64,000 nt of DNA from Gammaproteobacteria bacterium (GTDB lineage: Bacteria; Pseudomonadota; Gammaproteobacteria; Steroidobacterales; Steroidobacteraceae). Below are positions 27,831 to 36,451 of this stretch, one piece after another; position 1 is the first letter of the stretch; each line of letters begins with the position of its first letter. A program made the translations under genes and the position numbers. The notes under the pieces are model-generated. The model saw nothing but the letters and a program-made list of their open reading frames with translations. It did no database searches and was not told where the DNA came from. The DNA is taken from positions 1 to 64,000 of the forward strand of contig JANYJY010000022.1 in the NCBI GenBank assembly GCA_025358295.1. Reading direction: 5' to 3'.

Positions 27831-28603
27831 CAGCGTGCTCCCGGATAGGTGCGCTGCAGATGCTGCATTTCGGCAAGAATATAGCCCAGATGTTCGCTGT
27901 GCTGGCCACGCTTGCCATGCCAGGCATGCGGCCTGTCCTTGGGTCGCTGCAACGTCGCTGCGGCGAGTATGGCGTCGATGCGCGCCGACCAAGCGGCCTG
28001 CACGTCGGACAACCGCGGCGCCACGCCACGATCGGCCATGCTCCGATCCAACTCGTCCTCGGCGAACAACTCCACCGTATAGGGCCACAATGCCTCCAGG
28101 GCGGCCTGGACCCGCGCGTTGCTCGCCTCGGTGCCGTCGCCGAGCCGCACCAGCCAGTCGCTGCTATAGCGCAGATGATAGCGAACCTCTTTCACCGATT
28201 TCGCCGCGATGGCAGCCAGGCGCTCGTCCGTGGACGTCGCCATGCGCTCGTAAAGCTCCAACTGGAAGGCGTCGATCAGCACCTGGCGCACGATGGTCCG
28301 TCCGAAATCACCATTCGGTTGTTCGGCCAACACCGCATTGAAGTAATCGCCATGCTCGCGCAGAAACGCAAGCTCATCCTCGCCGCGGCCCTTGGCTTCG
28401 ATCTCGCCGGCATAGGTAAGGAGCAGCCGCGCCTGTCCGATCAAGTCGAGCGCCACATTGGCCAAGCCCAAATCCTCTTCGAGCGCGGGCGCGTGCCCGA
28501 CCCACTCTCCCAAGCGCTGTCCCAGCACCAGGCTCAAATCGCCGAGGCGCAGCACGAATCGGAACAAGTCCTGCGCAGCCGCCCCGGAAGGTGCGGCGCT
28601 CAC
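27827..28603 (-). CDS. paaC: ring-1,2-phenylacetyl-CoA epoxidase subunit PaaC
   Basis: 258 aa, helical ferritin-like protein without the di-iron ligands, as expected for the structural subunit that pairs with PaaA. Recognisable stretches are LGQRLGEWVGHAPALEEDL, NVALDLIGQARLLL and KSVKEVRYHLRYSSDWL. The start is GTG 28603, overlapping the paaB stop by 4 nt (GTGA), and its own stop overlaps paaD in the same way, so subunit synthesis is coupled. Confidence 0.96.
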   Translation of the reverse strand: MSAAPSGAAAQDLFRFVLRLGDLSLVLGQRLGEWVGHAPALEEDLGLANVALDLIGQARLLLTYAGEIEAKGRGEDELAFLREHGDYFNAVLAEQPNGDFGRTIVRQVLIDAFQLELYERMATSTDERLAAIAAKSVKEVRYHLRYSSDWLVRLGDGTEASNARVQAALEALWPYTVELFAEDELDRSMADRGVAPRLSDVQAAWSARIDAILAAATLQRPKDRPHAWHGKRGQHSEHLGYILAEMQHLQRTYPGARW

Positions 28604-28902
28604 AGCGTCTTCACTTCATCGGGAATTTCATAGAAGGTCGGGTGGCGGTAAATCTTGTCGCGTGCGGGTTCGAACAGTGAATCCGTCTCCGCGGGGTCCG
28701 ATGCCGTGATCTCCTTGGAAGGCACGACCCATATGCTGACTCCCTCCTGCCGGCGGGTATACAAATCGCGCGCGTGATCGATGGCCATGCGCGCATCGGA
28801 GGCGTGCAGGCTGCCGACGTGCTTATGATCAAGCCCCCCGCGCGCACGGACGAACACTTCGTACAAGGGCCACTCGCGGCCTTCTTCCATCGTATTGCTC
28901 AT
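28600..28902 (-). CDS. paaB: ring-1,2-phenylacetyl-CoA epoxidase subunit PaaB
   Basis: 100 aa from the ATG at 28902; the longer frame to 29034 overlaps paaA and is not homologous. The sequence EWPLYEVFVRARGGLDHKHV, then LHASDARMAIDHARDLYTRR and WVVPSKEITASDP, is typical PaaB, the small bridging subunit of the PaaABCE complex. 11 nt after paaA. Confidence 0.96.
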   Translation of the reverse strand: MSNTMEEGREWPLYEVFVRARGGLDHKHVGSLHASDARMAIDHARDLYTRRQEGVSIWVVPSKEITASDPAETDSLFEPARDKIYRHPTFYEIPDEVKTL

Positions 28903-28913
28903 GAGGCGATCCT

Positions 28914-29906
28914 TCAGGCTGCCTGGGTGATGGCACGCTGCCGCTGCTTCTCGGCGTAGGCGCTCGCGGCGTCCCGCACCCACTGCCCCTCGGCATGCGC
29001 ATGACGGCGCGCGGCAAGGCGCTCTACATTGCATGGGCCATTGCCTTTCAGAACTTGATCGAATTCGTTCCAGTCGATGGGACCGAAGGTGTGCATTTGC
29101 TTGGCTTCATCCCAGCGCAACAGCGGATCGGGAACGCTCAGATCCAGGAACTTCGCCTGCGGCACGGTGAAGTCCACGAATTTCTGCCGCAGCTCATCGT
29201 TCGAGAAGCGCTTTATTTTCCACCGTTGCGAGTCGCCGCTATGCGTCGAATTCGCATCCGAAGGGCCGAACATCATGAGCGCCGGCCACCACCAACGATT
29301 CAGCGCCTCCTGCGCCATGCGCTTCTGCTCGGGCGTGCCGCGCGCAAGGTGCAACATCAGGTCATAGCCCTGCCGCTGATGGAAGCTCTCTTCGCGGCAT
29401 ACGCGCACCATGCCGCGCGCATAGGGGCCGTAGGAGCAGCGACACAGCGGGATCTGATTCATGATGGCGGCGCCGTCGACCAGCCAGCCGATGGCGCCCA
29501 CATCCGCCCAGGTCGGCGTCGGGTAGTTGAAAATACTCGAGTACTTGGCCTTGCCCGACAGCAGCTGATCGATGAGTTGGTCGCGGCTCACCCCCAAAGT
29601 CTCAGCCGCACTGTAGAGATAGGCTCCATGGCCGCCCTCGTCCTGCACCTTGGCAATCAATATGGCCTTGCGTTTGAGCGTGGGCGCGCGGGTGATCCAA
29701 TTGCCCTCGGGCAGCATGCCGACGATTTCTGAATGGGCGTGCTGCGAAATCTGCCGGATCAATGTGTTGCGATAACGCGCCGGCATCCAGTCTTTCGGTT
29801 CGATTTTCTCTTCGGCATCGACGCGCGCGAGAAAACGCTGTTCGAGCGCACCCTCGCCCAGGGATGCCGCTTCCGCACCCAGAGTATCCAGAGCCTGCGT
29901 GTACAT
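28914..29906 (-). CDS. paaA: ring-1,2-phenylacetyl-CoA epoxidase catalytic subunit PaaA
   Basis: 330 aa from the ATG at 29906, preceded by AAGGAG at 5 nt. Ferritin-like di-iron oxygenase with E-x2-H ligand pairs visible in [12 protein letters not shown] and [13 protein letters not shown]. It epoxidises the ring of phenylacetyl-CoA with O2. It is the first gene of the operon, immediately downstream of the PaaX-type inverted repeat (29938-29982). Confidence 0.97.
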   Translation of the reverse strand: MYTQALDTLGAEAASLGEGALEQRFLARVDAEEKIEPKDWMPARYRNTLIRQISQHAHSEIVGMLPEGNWITRAPTLKRKAILIAKVQDEGGHGAYLYSAAETLGVSRDQLIDQLLSGKAKYSSIFNYPTPTWADVGAIGWLVDGAAIMNQIPLCRCSYGPYARGMVRVCREESFHQRQGYDLMLHLARGTPEQKRMAQEALNRWWWPALMMFGPSDANSTHSGDSQRWKIKRFSNDELRQKFVDFTVPQAKFLDLSVPDPLLRWDEAKQMHTFGPIDWNEFDQVLKGNGPCNVERLAARRHAHAEGQWVRDAASAYAEKQRQRAITQAA

Positions 29907-29937
29907 ACTCGCTCCTTGACGACCCAGCCAGAGAATA

Positions 29938-29982
29938 TTGTGATACACAAACTTCAATAAATCAATATTTTCTGTATCACAA
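29938..29982. promoter_or_regulatory. putative PaaX operator in the paaA-paaX divergent region
   Basis: TTGTGATACA (29938-29947) and TGTATCACAA (29973-29982) are perfect 10-bp reverse complements separated by 25 bp, in an AT-rich 102-bp gap between divergent paaA and paaX. Arm centres are 35 bp apart, a little over three helical turns, so a dimer or two dimers could bind one face of the DNA. It lies 32 nt upstream of paaA and 27 nt upstream of paaX. PaaX proteins are phenylacetyl-CoA-responsive repressors; that PaaX binds this site is inferred. Confidence 0.75.
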
Positions 29983-30008
29983 GAAATTTAAGTCTACAAT
30001 GCCGAAAA

Positions 30009-30935
30009 ATGCCTGCAAGTACCGCCCCTGCCGCCGCCGAACTCGTCATGCGCTTTCGCCGCCAACGGCCCGTGCGCGGCGGATCCCTGATCGTGACGAT
30101 TTACGGCGACTCCATCCTGCCGCGCGGCGGTGCCGTGACCCTGGGCAGCCTGATTGCCCTGGCGGAGCCTTTTGGACTCAACGAGCGCTTGGTGCGCACC
30201 GCCACTGCGCGGCTTGCGAAGGACGGTTGGCTGACGGGTCACCGCGCGGGCAAACTCAGCGAGTACCATTTGTCGACCGTGGGACGCGAGCGCTTTGCGG
30301 AAGCGACGCGGCGCATCTACAACGAACCGCAGCGCGACTGGTCGGGGCGCTGGACCGTGGTCGTCCTGCCGCCGCTGCCCGCGGCCGCAAGGAAGGAACT
30401 CAGAGAAGAACTGGTATGGCGGGGCTTTGGCGAGCTCTCGAACAATGTCTTCGCCCACCCCGAACTCGATTCGACTTCCTTGCGAAACGCCCGGCGCGCG
30501 GCCGGCCCGCTGTCCAAGGCTATCGTCTTCGACGCCAGTCTCGACGACGAAGCGCCGCAGAGACTCGTGAGCTTGGGCTGGGATCTCGAAGAGCTCGGAG
30601 CGCGCTACCGGCGCTTTGTGGCGCGTTTCGAGCTCGTGCTCGACGCCCTGCAGGAGCGGCACGCCTTCGATCATCAAGCCAGTTTCATCGTGCGCACTCT
30701 GCTGATCCATGAGTACCGCCGGCTGCATTTGCGGGATCCGCTGCTGCCGCAGCGGCTGCTGCGGGACAATTGGCCGGGCACGCAGGCGGCAAAACTCTGC
30801 CGCGATATCTATGCTCGCGTGTTCAACGGCTCCGAAGCGCACCTTTCCCGAGTGGCGACCCAGCTGCACGGTCCCTTGCCCGCCCCCGATCCATCCGTGA
30901 TGCAGCGATTCGGCGGAATCAAGCCGCTGGATTAG
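30009..30935 (+). CDS. paaX: phenylacetate pathway repressor PaaX
   Basis: 308 aa, the usual PaaX length. The N-terminal winged helix (ILPRGGAVTLGSLIALAEPF with recognition part NERLVRTATARLAKDGWL) is followed by a central ligand-binding/ferredoxin-like domain (DWSGRWTVVVLPPLP) and the C-terminal helical part (RTLLIHEYRRLHLRDPLLP). It represses the paa operon until phenylacetyl-CoA is made. Divergent from paaA; its 3' end overlaps the convergent E2 gene by 17 nt. Confidence 0.96.
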   Translation: MPASTAPAAAELVMRFRRQRPVRGGSLIVTIYGDSILPRGGAVTLGSLIALAEPFGLNERLVRTATARLAKDGWLTGHRAGKLSEYHLSTVGRERFAEATRRIYNEPQRDWSGRWTVVVLPPLPAAARKELREELVWRGFGELSNNVFAHPELDSTSLRNARRAAGPLSKAIVFDASLDDEAPQRLVSLGWDLEELGARYRRFVARFELVLDALQERHAFDHQASFIVRTLLIHEYRRLHLRDPLLPQRLLRDNWPGTQAAKLCRDIYARVFNGSEAHLSRVATQLHGPLPAPDPSVMQRFGGIKPLD

Positions 30936-32103
30936 CGGGCCACTGCTCCAAAGTCGCAACCACAGCGCTCAAGAACGCGTTGGCCTGAAAGGCGTCCAGG
31001 GCACGATGATCGATCGTCAGCGTTAGATAGCACATCGAGCGCACGCCGATGGCCTCCACGCCGTCGACCTCGACGACACAAACCCGGCGTTCGACCTTGC
31101 CCACACCCAGAATCGCCACCTGAGGCTGATTGATGACAATGGGCGCGGCCAGCAGGCTGCCGCCGACTCCGTGGTTCGAGAGAGTGAAGGTGCCTCCCCG
31201 AACATCCTCGGGGGCGAGCTTGCCGGCGCGCGCAGCGTCCACCAGCGGCCCCAGTCGCCGCGCCACACCGAACAGATCCAGCTCCTGAGCGCAGTGAATG
31301 ACGGGGACGATCAAACCTTTGTTGCCGAGCGCCGTGCCCACGCCGATGTTCACGTCCGCATGCAGCTCCAGCGCGTCCGGGTGAAACGTGGCGTTGACCT
31401 CGGGATGTGCGCGCAATGCGCTTGCACAGGCACTGATGAAGTAGGCGGTGAGCGTCAGGCGCGCACCGCGCGCTGCGAACTCGGCGGCATGCCGCGCCCG
31501 GTGCGCACGCGCGCGCGTCAGATCCGCTTCGAACAAGGTAGTGACATGCGGCGCCTCGCTGAGGCTTCGCACCATGTGTTCGGCCACGCGGCGGCGAATG
31601 GCCGTATGCGGTACTCGGATATTGCTTCGCGCCGTCGCAGCCGCATGGCGTGTGACGTCCTGCGCCGTGATGCGCCCATCGCGCCCCGTACCCTCGATGT
31701 CGGTAAGCGTAACCGCGTGTTCCTGCAGCAATCGCCGCACCGCCGGACTCAGGGTCAGGCGCGCAGCACCCTGACCGGCAGCCGGGGAGGGTCGCTGCGC
31801 AGGTCCCGGCGCGGATTGCACAAGATCCGGTAACGCCGCGTCAGCCTGCTCGACAGCGGCAGTCCCGAGACTCAGGCGTGCAAGCACCTCGTCGGGATTG
31901 ACCTCAGCATTTTCCTGCTTGAGGATCTCCAGCAAGGTGCCGCTGTTCGGCGCGGCGATCTCCACCGTGACCTTGTCGGTCTCCAATTCCACCAGCGGTT
32001 CATCTTTGAGCACCGTGTCGCCCACGCGCTTGCACCAGCGCAATACGGTGGCACGGGTTCCCTCCCCGTTCGCCGGCACCAGCACGTCTTGCAGCTGCGT
32101 CAT
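30919..32103 (-). CDS. 2-oxoacid dehydrogenase E2 (dihydrolipoamide acyltransferase)
   Basis: 394 aa. The N-terminal lipoyl domain carries Lys44 in ELETDKVTVE. After an Ala/Pro linker comes the peripheral subunit-binding domain (about 117-151, SPAVRRLLQEHAV to GRDGRITAQDV), then the CAT domain (160-394). The active-site His motif near the C-terminus reads DHRALDA, where most family members have DHRxxDG. Single lipoyl domain, like branched-chain or acetoin enzymes. It is transcribed with the fused E1 (2-nt gap). No E3 gene is in view, so it probably uses the shared dihydrolipoamide dehydrogenase. Confidence 0.94.
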   Translation of the reverse strand: MTQLQDVLVPANGEGTRATVLRWCKRVGDTVLKDEPLVELETDKVTVEIAAPNSGTLLEILKQENAEVNPDEVLARLSLGTAAVEQADAALPDLVQSAPGPAQRPSPAAGQGAARLTLSPAVRRLLQEHAVTLTDIEGTGRDGRITAQDVTRHAAATARSNIRVPHTAIRRRVAEHMVRSLSEAPHVTTLFEADLTRARAHRARHAAEFAARGARLTLTAYFISACASALRAHPEVNATFHPDALELHADVNIGVGTALGNKGLIVPVIHCAQELDLFGVARRLGPLVDAARAGKLAPEDVRGGTFTLSNHGVGGSLLAAPIVINQPQVAILGVGKVERRVCVVEVDGVEAIGVRSMCYLTLTIDHRALDAFQANAFLSAVVATLEQWPANPAA

Positions 32104-32105
32104 GC

Positions 32106-34202
32106 TTAGAGTTCCGCCAGCACTTTGATTGACCGGGATATGGTTTGGACATTGGGCAGTACTACATCGAGCAGCACCGGATTATGCGGACTGGGTATAT
32201 CCGGCATGGCGAGCCGCTCCAATGGTGCGTCGAGATCGAAGAATGCTTCCTTGGCGATGACGGCGGCAATCTCGGCGCCGAAACCCGCGGTCATGGTGTC
32301 TTCATGGACGATCAGGCAGCGGCGCGTTTTGCGCACCGAAGCCAGTGTTGCTTCGCGATCCCAGGGCGAGAGGGTTCGCAGGTCCAACAGGTCGGCGGAA
32401 ATCCCTGTCCCGGCGATGGCCTGTTCGCACCGCTCGACCATGGCTCCCCACGTGACGACGGTCAGCGTCGTACCCTCGCGCAACAGACTGGCCTTGCCGA
32501 AGGGCACGACGAATTCATCGCCGGGGTAGGCACGCCGCGCCCAGCTGCCGTCGAGCAACGAGCGGTGCTCGAAGAAAATCGTCGGGTCATTGCCGCGCAG
32601 GGCGCTGCGCAGCAGGCCGACGGCATCCTGAGCATTGGAGGGCATGGCCACGCGCCAGCCTAATCCATGCACCCACTGCACCTCATTCGATTGACTGTGC
32701 CAGGGATCGCCGCATTTGAAAAAACCGCCCGGAATGCGCACCACCATGGGCGCCGCGAAGCGGTTGACGGTCCGCCAGCGCATCGTGCCACAGTCGTTGA
32801 GCTGCTCCGCCGCGGGATCCGCGTATTTTCGAAACTGAATCTCCGGCACCGGCATGAGCCCTGCCGCCGCCATGCCCACGGCCCGGCCGATGATGCCCTC
32901 TTCCGAGAGGCTGGTGTCGAACACCCTGGCAGTGCCAAATTTCTCCTGCAGGCCTAGAGTCGCTGCATGCACGCCGCCTTTGCGGCCGACGTCCTCGCCG
33001 AAGATGAGCATGCGAGAATTGACGGCCATCTCGTGTTCCAGTGTGCGGCGCACGGCGGTGACCAGATTGATGCGTGGACCTTGCGGATTGGCTTGTCCGA
33101 GGCCGGGCAAGGGCACCAAACCCTCGCCGTACATTCCACCTTGCTGCTGCACCTCGACCTCGCCCGCCGTGGTTTCCGAAAACATATAGCGTCGAACCCG
33201 CGCAGAATCGGGTGTGCCGCGAGTCTCCACCAAGGCATGCGCCGCCTCGACCGCGAGACGACCCTGGGCCATCTCGACATCCCAGTCGGCGGCCGAAATA
33301 AAATTAGGCACCAATTGGGCGCGCAGCATTTGCAGTGGATCGCGCGCCCGCTCGGCCGCGATTTCCGCCGCGTCCTTATAGGCCTGAGTGTCCTGTCCCG
33401 AGTGTCCGGATAGCCGCGGCACCACCAGCCTGAGCAGCGCAGGGCCGGTGCCCGCTCGGACTCCCGTCACAGCGTCTTCGATCAGGGCTGCGACCCGCAG
33501 CGGATCTGAAGCATCGCCGTCGAGCACGCGCAGACCCCGAAAGCTCTCGAGGTTTTTGGCGATATTGCCGCCCGGCGTCTGTTGCCGCGACGGCACCGAA
33601 ATTCCGTAGCCATTGTCTTCGATAAAGAACAAGAGCGGCAGCTGCTCCGTGGTCGCAATATTCAGCGCAGACCAAAAGCCGTTCGTGGCCGTGGAGGCGT
33701 CGCCGCCATGCGCGACGGCAATGCTGGTATCGCATTCGCGCTCGCCAAGCACGCTGGCGCGATAGCGCAATGCCTGAGCCCAGCCTACGGCGGGAGTGTA
33801 TTGAGCGCCCACACCGCCACACACGGGCAGCACGCAGGCGCCGGATTTGCGCGGGAGATTGAATACCACGCCGATATCGCGTCCGTCGCTCATGCCCCCG
33901 GCGCGCATCATGGTCGATGCCAGCGCATCCTCCAGCCGCAATCCGAGGCTCAGGCATAGGGGCCGCGATCGATAATAGGCGCCGATACCGTCTCGCATTC
34001 CGGTCAGCAGGCGGCCCAACAGCACCTGGGTGAGCTCATGTCCGCGTGCCGAAAATTGATAGAGCACCTTGCGCTCTGGCACCAGCGTCGATTCTTCGAG
34101 GTCATCCAGCGCACGCGACGTGGCGATTTGCCGCAACACAGAGCGCCACTCCAGTGGCTCAAGTCCCGGCCTCCCCCGCACTAACTTTGGGCTTGCGTTC
34201 AT
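32106..34202 (-). CDS. 2-oxoacid dehydrogenase E1, alpha and beta subunits fused
   Basis: 698 aa. The alpha part (about 1-335) has the ThDP motif HGGDASTATNGFWSALN through EDNGYGIS. The beta part (about 355-698) begins INLVTAVRRTLEHEMAV and contains GEDVGRKGGV, EEGIIGRAVGMAAAGL and VHEDTMTAGFGAEI. Most proteobacterial branched-chain E1s are two genes, so this one is a fusion. It decarboxylates a 2-oxoacid and loads the acyl group on E2. Candidates are branched-chain 2-oxoacids (valine, leucine, isoleucine breakdown) or, given the adjoining paa genes, phenylpyruvate. Divergent from an Lrp/AsnC regulator. Confidence 0.93.
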   Translation of the reverse strand: MNASPKLVRGRPGLEPLEWRSVLRQIATSRALDDLEESTLVPERKVLYQFSARGHELTQVLLGRLLTGMRDGIGAYYRSRPLCLSLGLRLEDALASTMMRAGGMSDGRDIGVVFNLPRKSGACVLPVCGGVGAQYTPAVGWAQALRYRASVLGERECDTSIAVAHGGDASTATNGFWSALNIATTEQLPLLFFIEDNGYGISVPSRQQTPGGNIAKNLESFRGLRVLDGDASDPLRVAALIEDAVTGVRAGTGPALLRLVVPRLSGHSGQDTQAYKDAAEIAAERARDPLQMLRAQLVPNFISAADWDVEMAQGRLAVEAAHALVETRGTPDSARVRRYMFSETTAGEVEVQQQGGMYGEGLVPLPGLGQANPQGPRINLVTAVRRTLEHEMAVNSRMLIFGEDVGRKGGVHAATLGLQEKFGTARVFDTSLSEEGIIGRAVGMAAAGLMPVPEIQFRKYADPAAEQLNDCGTMRWRTVNRFAAPMVVRIPGGFFKCGDPWHSQSNEVQWVHGLGWRVAMPSNAQDAVGLLRSALRGNDPTIFFEHRSLLDGSWARRAYPGDEFVVPFGKASLLREGTTLTVVTWGAMVERCEQAIAGTGISADLLDLRTLSPWDREATLASVRKTRRCLIVHEDTMTAGFGAEIAAVIAKEAFFDLDAPLERLAMPDIPSPHNPVLLDVVLPNVQTISRSIKVLAEL

Positions 34203-34261
34203 GCCAAGAGACTAAGCCAGCGCCAGGAATAGGAATCGCTAAATGCTCCATGTATTGGGCT

Positions 34262-34288
34262 ATTTATTAGTGCTATTCTCTAATAAAT
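34262..34288. promoter_or_regulatory. AT-rich palindrome between E1 and the Lrp/AsnC gene
   Basis: ATTTATTAG (34262-34270) and CTAATAAAT (34280-34288) are perfect 9-bp inverted repeats with a 9-bp spacer in a 105-bp divergent region. Such AT-rich spaced dyads are typical Lrp/AsnC-type targets. It lies 20 nt upstream of the regulator ATG, so autoregulation plus control of E1-E2 is likely. Confidence 0.65.
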
Positions 34289-34307
34289 GTGATTTTTGGA
34301 GTTATAT

Positions 34308-34781
34308 ATGGAGATTGATCGCCTCGACGCCAAAATTCTTGCCGCGCTGCAGCGAGACGGCCGTCTTTCCGTCGTGGAACTGGCGGAGAGCATCGGCCTG
34401 TCCCCCACCCCCTGCGCACGCCGCGTCAAGGCATTGGAGTCGGGCGGCGCCATCGAAAGTTATGCCGCCATCCTCAATCCGGCCCGCGTCGGCCTTGGCG
34501 TAGTCGCCATCGTGCAGGTCAAGCTGACCGAGCACACCGACGAAACCGTGGCACGATTCGAAAAGGAAATTTTGCGCATGGATGAAGTCACCAAATGCCT
34601 CGCCATGACCGGCAACTATGATTTCATTCTGGAGGTCTACGGCAAGGACTTGGACGCGTTGAGCAATGTCGTCCTCAAGAAGCTCATCCGAGTACCCAAT
34701 GTGCGCGACATGCAATCGAGCGTGGTGCTCGAGACCATCAAGCGCACGGTGAGGATTCCTCTCGGGCACCTGCCGGCTTGA
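34308..34781 (+). CDS. Lrp/AsnC family transcriptional regulator
   Basis: 157 aa from the ATG at 34308 with GGAG 7 nt upstream; a TTG at 34296 is in frame but less likely. The N-terminal HTH has LDAKILAALQRDGRLSVVEL and SPTPCARRVKALESGGAI; the C-terminal RAM domain has TGNYDFILEVYGKDLDAL and a closing VRDMQSSVVLETIK. It resembles BkdR-type regulators that sense amino acids and control branched-chain oxoacid dehydrogenase genes. Divergent from E1-E2, with an AT-rich palindrome between. Confidence 0.95.
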   Translation: MEIDRLDAKILAALQRDGRLSVVELAESIGLSPTPCARRVKALESGGAIESYAAILNPARVGLGVVAIVQVKLTEHTDETVARFEKEILRMDEVTKCLAMTGNYDFILEVYGKDLDALSNVVLKKLIRVPNVRDMQSSVVLETIKRTVRIPLGHLPA

Positions 34782-34902
34782 GCGTCCCTGCACGGCCGGA
34801 CGCGACGCTCATTAAGATTTCCTTAACAAGAGTCATTTATTTGTTTACCCGCGCTGCCGGAATATCCTGGATCATGCGCGACCGTAGAAAGAGATTCTCA
34901 CC

Positions 34903-35859
34903 GTGGCTACACCCTTGCAAAAGCATTCCCCACCCAAGCCCGCAACCTGGCTCGTCGCCGCCTGCTTGGTCTCAGTCTATGTCATCTGGGGCACGACCTA
35001 TTTCGCGATCAAGGTAGGCATCGAAGAGTCGCCGCCCTTCTTTTTGATGGGAACACGCTTTGTGGTGGCAGGCGGTCTGCTGCTCGTCTGGCAACTGCTT
35101 CGCCGACAACCCATGCCGACGATTAAACAATGGCGCGGCGCCACGCTCATCGGATTCTTGCTGCTCGTGGGCGGCAACGGCGCCGTCGCCGTTGCCGAGC
35201 GCTGGGTCAGTTCCGGTGCCACCGTCGCGCTCATCAGCGCCATGCCGCTCTGTACTGCGCTGTGGTCCGGTGTGTTCGGCCAGTGGCCGCGCCGCATGGA
35301 ATGGGGAGCCATTGTGTTGGGCGGGATCGGAGCCGCGGTGATGCTGATGGGCAGGGATCTGCAGGGGAGCCTGGCGGGAACGCTGGTGATAATGCTCGGC
35401 ATCTCATCCTGGTCGCTGGGTACCGTATTGTCGCGCCGGGTCGATGTCCCACATGGCCCGACCGGATTTGGCGCCGAGATGCTTGCCGCCGGATTGATTG
35501 ACCTGGTCATCAGCGCATCGCTCGGCGAGCATTGGGCTGCGGCGTACTCGCCGCGGGTCGAGTGGGCCTGGTTCTATCTGGTGATCTTCGGCTCGGTGAT
35601 CGCTTTTTCAGCGTATCGCTTCGTCGTTGAGCGTGTATCCACGACGCTGGCGTCAACCTATGCTTACGTCAATCCTCCGGTTGCGCTGTTTGTGGGCTGG
35701 TGGCTGGGGCACGAGTCGTTTTCCACCAATACCCTGTTCGGATTGCCGATTGTCCTAGGTGCCGTGGCGCTGCTCGCCTGGGTGCAATCACGCGGTTCCC
35801 GCCGTGAGGATCAAAGTCCCCCCTCAGCAGCGCTGGCAATCGCCACGTCACGAAAATGA
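34903..35859 (+). CDS. EamA/DMT-family transporter
   Basis: 318 aa with ten predicted transmembrane helices in two EamA repeats. The first begins SVYVIWGTTYFAIKVGIEES; the second starts near AGTLVIMLGISSWSLGTVLS and ends in TYAYVNPPVALFVGWWLG and the basic tail. Resembles YedA-type metabolite exporters. GTG start at 34903. It follows the Lrp-type regulator by 121 nt, so export of an amino acid is a reasonable guess, but the substrate is not deducible. Confidence 0.9.
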   Translation: MATPLQKHSPPKPATWLVAACLVSVYVIWGTTYFAIKVGIEESPPFFLMGTRFVVAGGLLLVWQLLRRQPMPTIKQWRGATLIGFLLLVGGNGAVAVAERWVSSGATVALISAMPLCTALWSGVFGQWPRRMEWGAIVLGGIGAAVMLMGRDLQGSLAGTLVIMLGISSWSLGTVLSRRVDVPHGPTGFGAEMLAAGLIDLVISASLGEHWAAAYSPRVEWAWFYLVIFGSVIAFSAYRFVVERVSTTLASTYAYVNPPVALFVGWWLGHESFSTNTLFGLPIVLGAVALLAWVQSRGSRREDQSPPSAALAIATSRK

Positions 35860-35980
35860 CGTCACGATGCCCGTAGCACCTGGCGCTCGCGGGCACACAG
35901 CTGAAGCATAAAAGTGCCTGACGCCATGTCTGCGGCGAACGACAGTGCCATTTGCCGCCATGGTATTGCAGAATCCGCGC

Positions 35981-36451
35981 ATGGCGCATCGATGCTGTCC
36001 CTATATTCTGCTGTTGGCGTGTGTGGGCTTGAATTTGGCGCAGGTTCCGCCGGCACGCGCCGGTCTCGGCGATGACGCTGCCAGCGTTCAGTCGGACGCC
36101 GATGCCTTGCACGGCATCGCGCAAGTCACCTCGCTGCGGCAGTACGCAGTGTATGAAATCGATTCCGGCAGCGGCATGCAGGTGCGCGAATACGTCGATC
36201 GCAGCGGGACGGTTTTTGCCATAGCTTGGGTCGGCCCGGCCGTGCCCAATCTGCGTGGGCTCCTCGGCATGCACTTTGCTGCGTATTCCAAAGCATTAGC
36301 GCGCATAAGCCTGCCGGGCCGGCAGCGTATGCTGCGCGTAGCATCGCCGCAGCTCGTGGTCGAGTCTGGCGGGCACTTACGCGCTTATCGAGGCTGCGCC
36401 TATCTTCCCGCGCTGGTGCCGGCCGGGATTACCGCGGCGGATCTGCGTTGA
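35981..36451 (+). CDS. DUF2844 family secreted protein
   Basis: 156 aa from the ATG at 35981, giving a signal peptide (MAHRCCPYILLLACVGLNLA, cleavage near PARA-G). In-frame ATG 35960 and GTG 35945 exist. The mature part starts with the family pattern GLGDDAASVQSDADAL, then YAVYEIDSGSGMQVREYVD and GTVFAIAWVGPAVPNLRGLL. DUF2844 proteins are uncharacterised and typically sit next to DUF3443, as here: its TGA stop overlaps a TTG start (TTGA) of the next gene. Confidence 0.85.
   Translation: MAHRCCPYILLLACVGLNLAQVPPARAGLGDDAASVQSDADALHGIAQVTSLRQYAVYEIDSGSGMQVREYVDRSGTVFAIAWVGPAVPNLRGLLGMHFAAYSKALARISLPGRQRMLRVASPQLVVESGGHLRAYRGCAYLPALVPAGITAADLR

Noticed and set aside
34296-34307. TTG start four codons upstream for the Lrp/AsnC regulator
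   Set aside because: It would place the ribosome binding site GGAG inside the gene; ATG 34308 has correct spacing to it.
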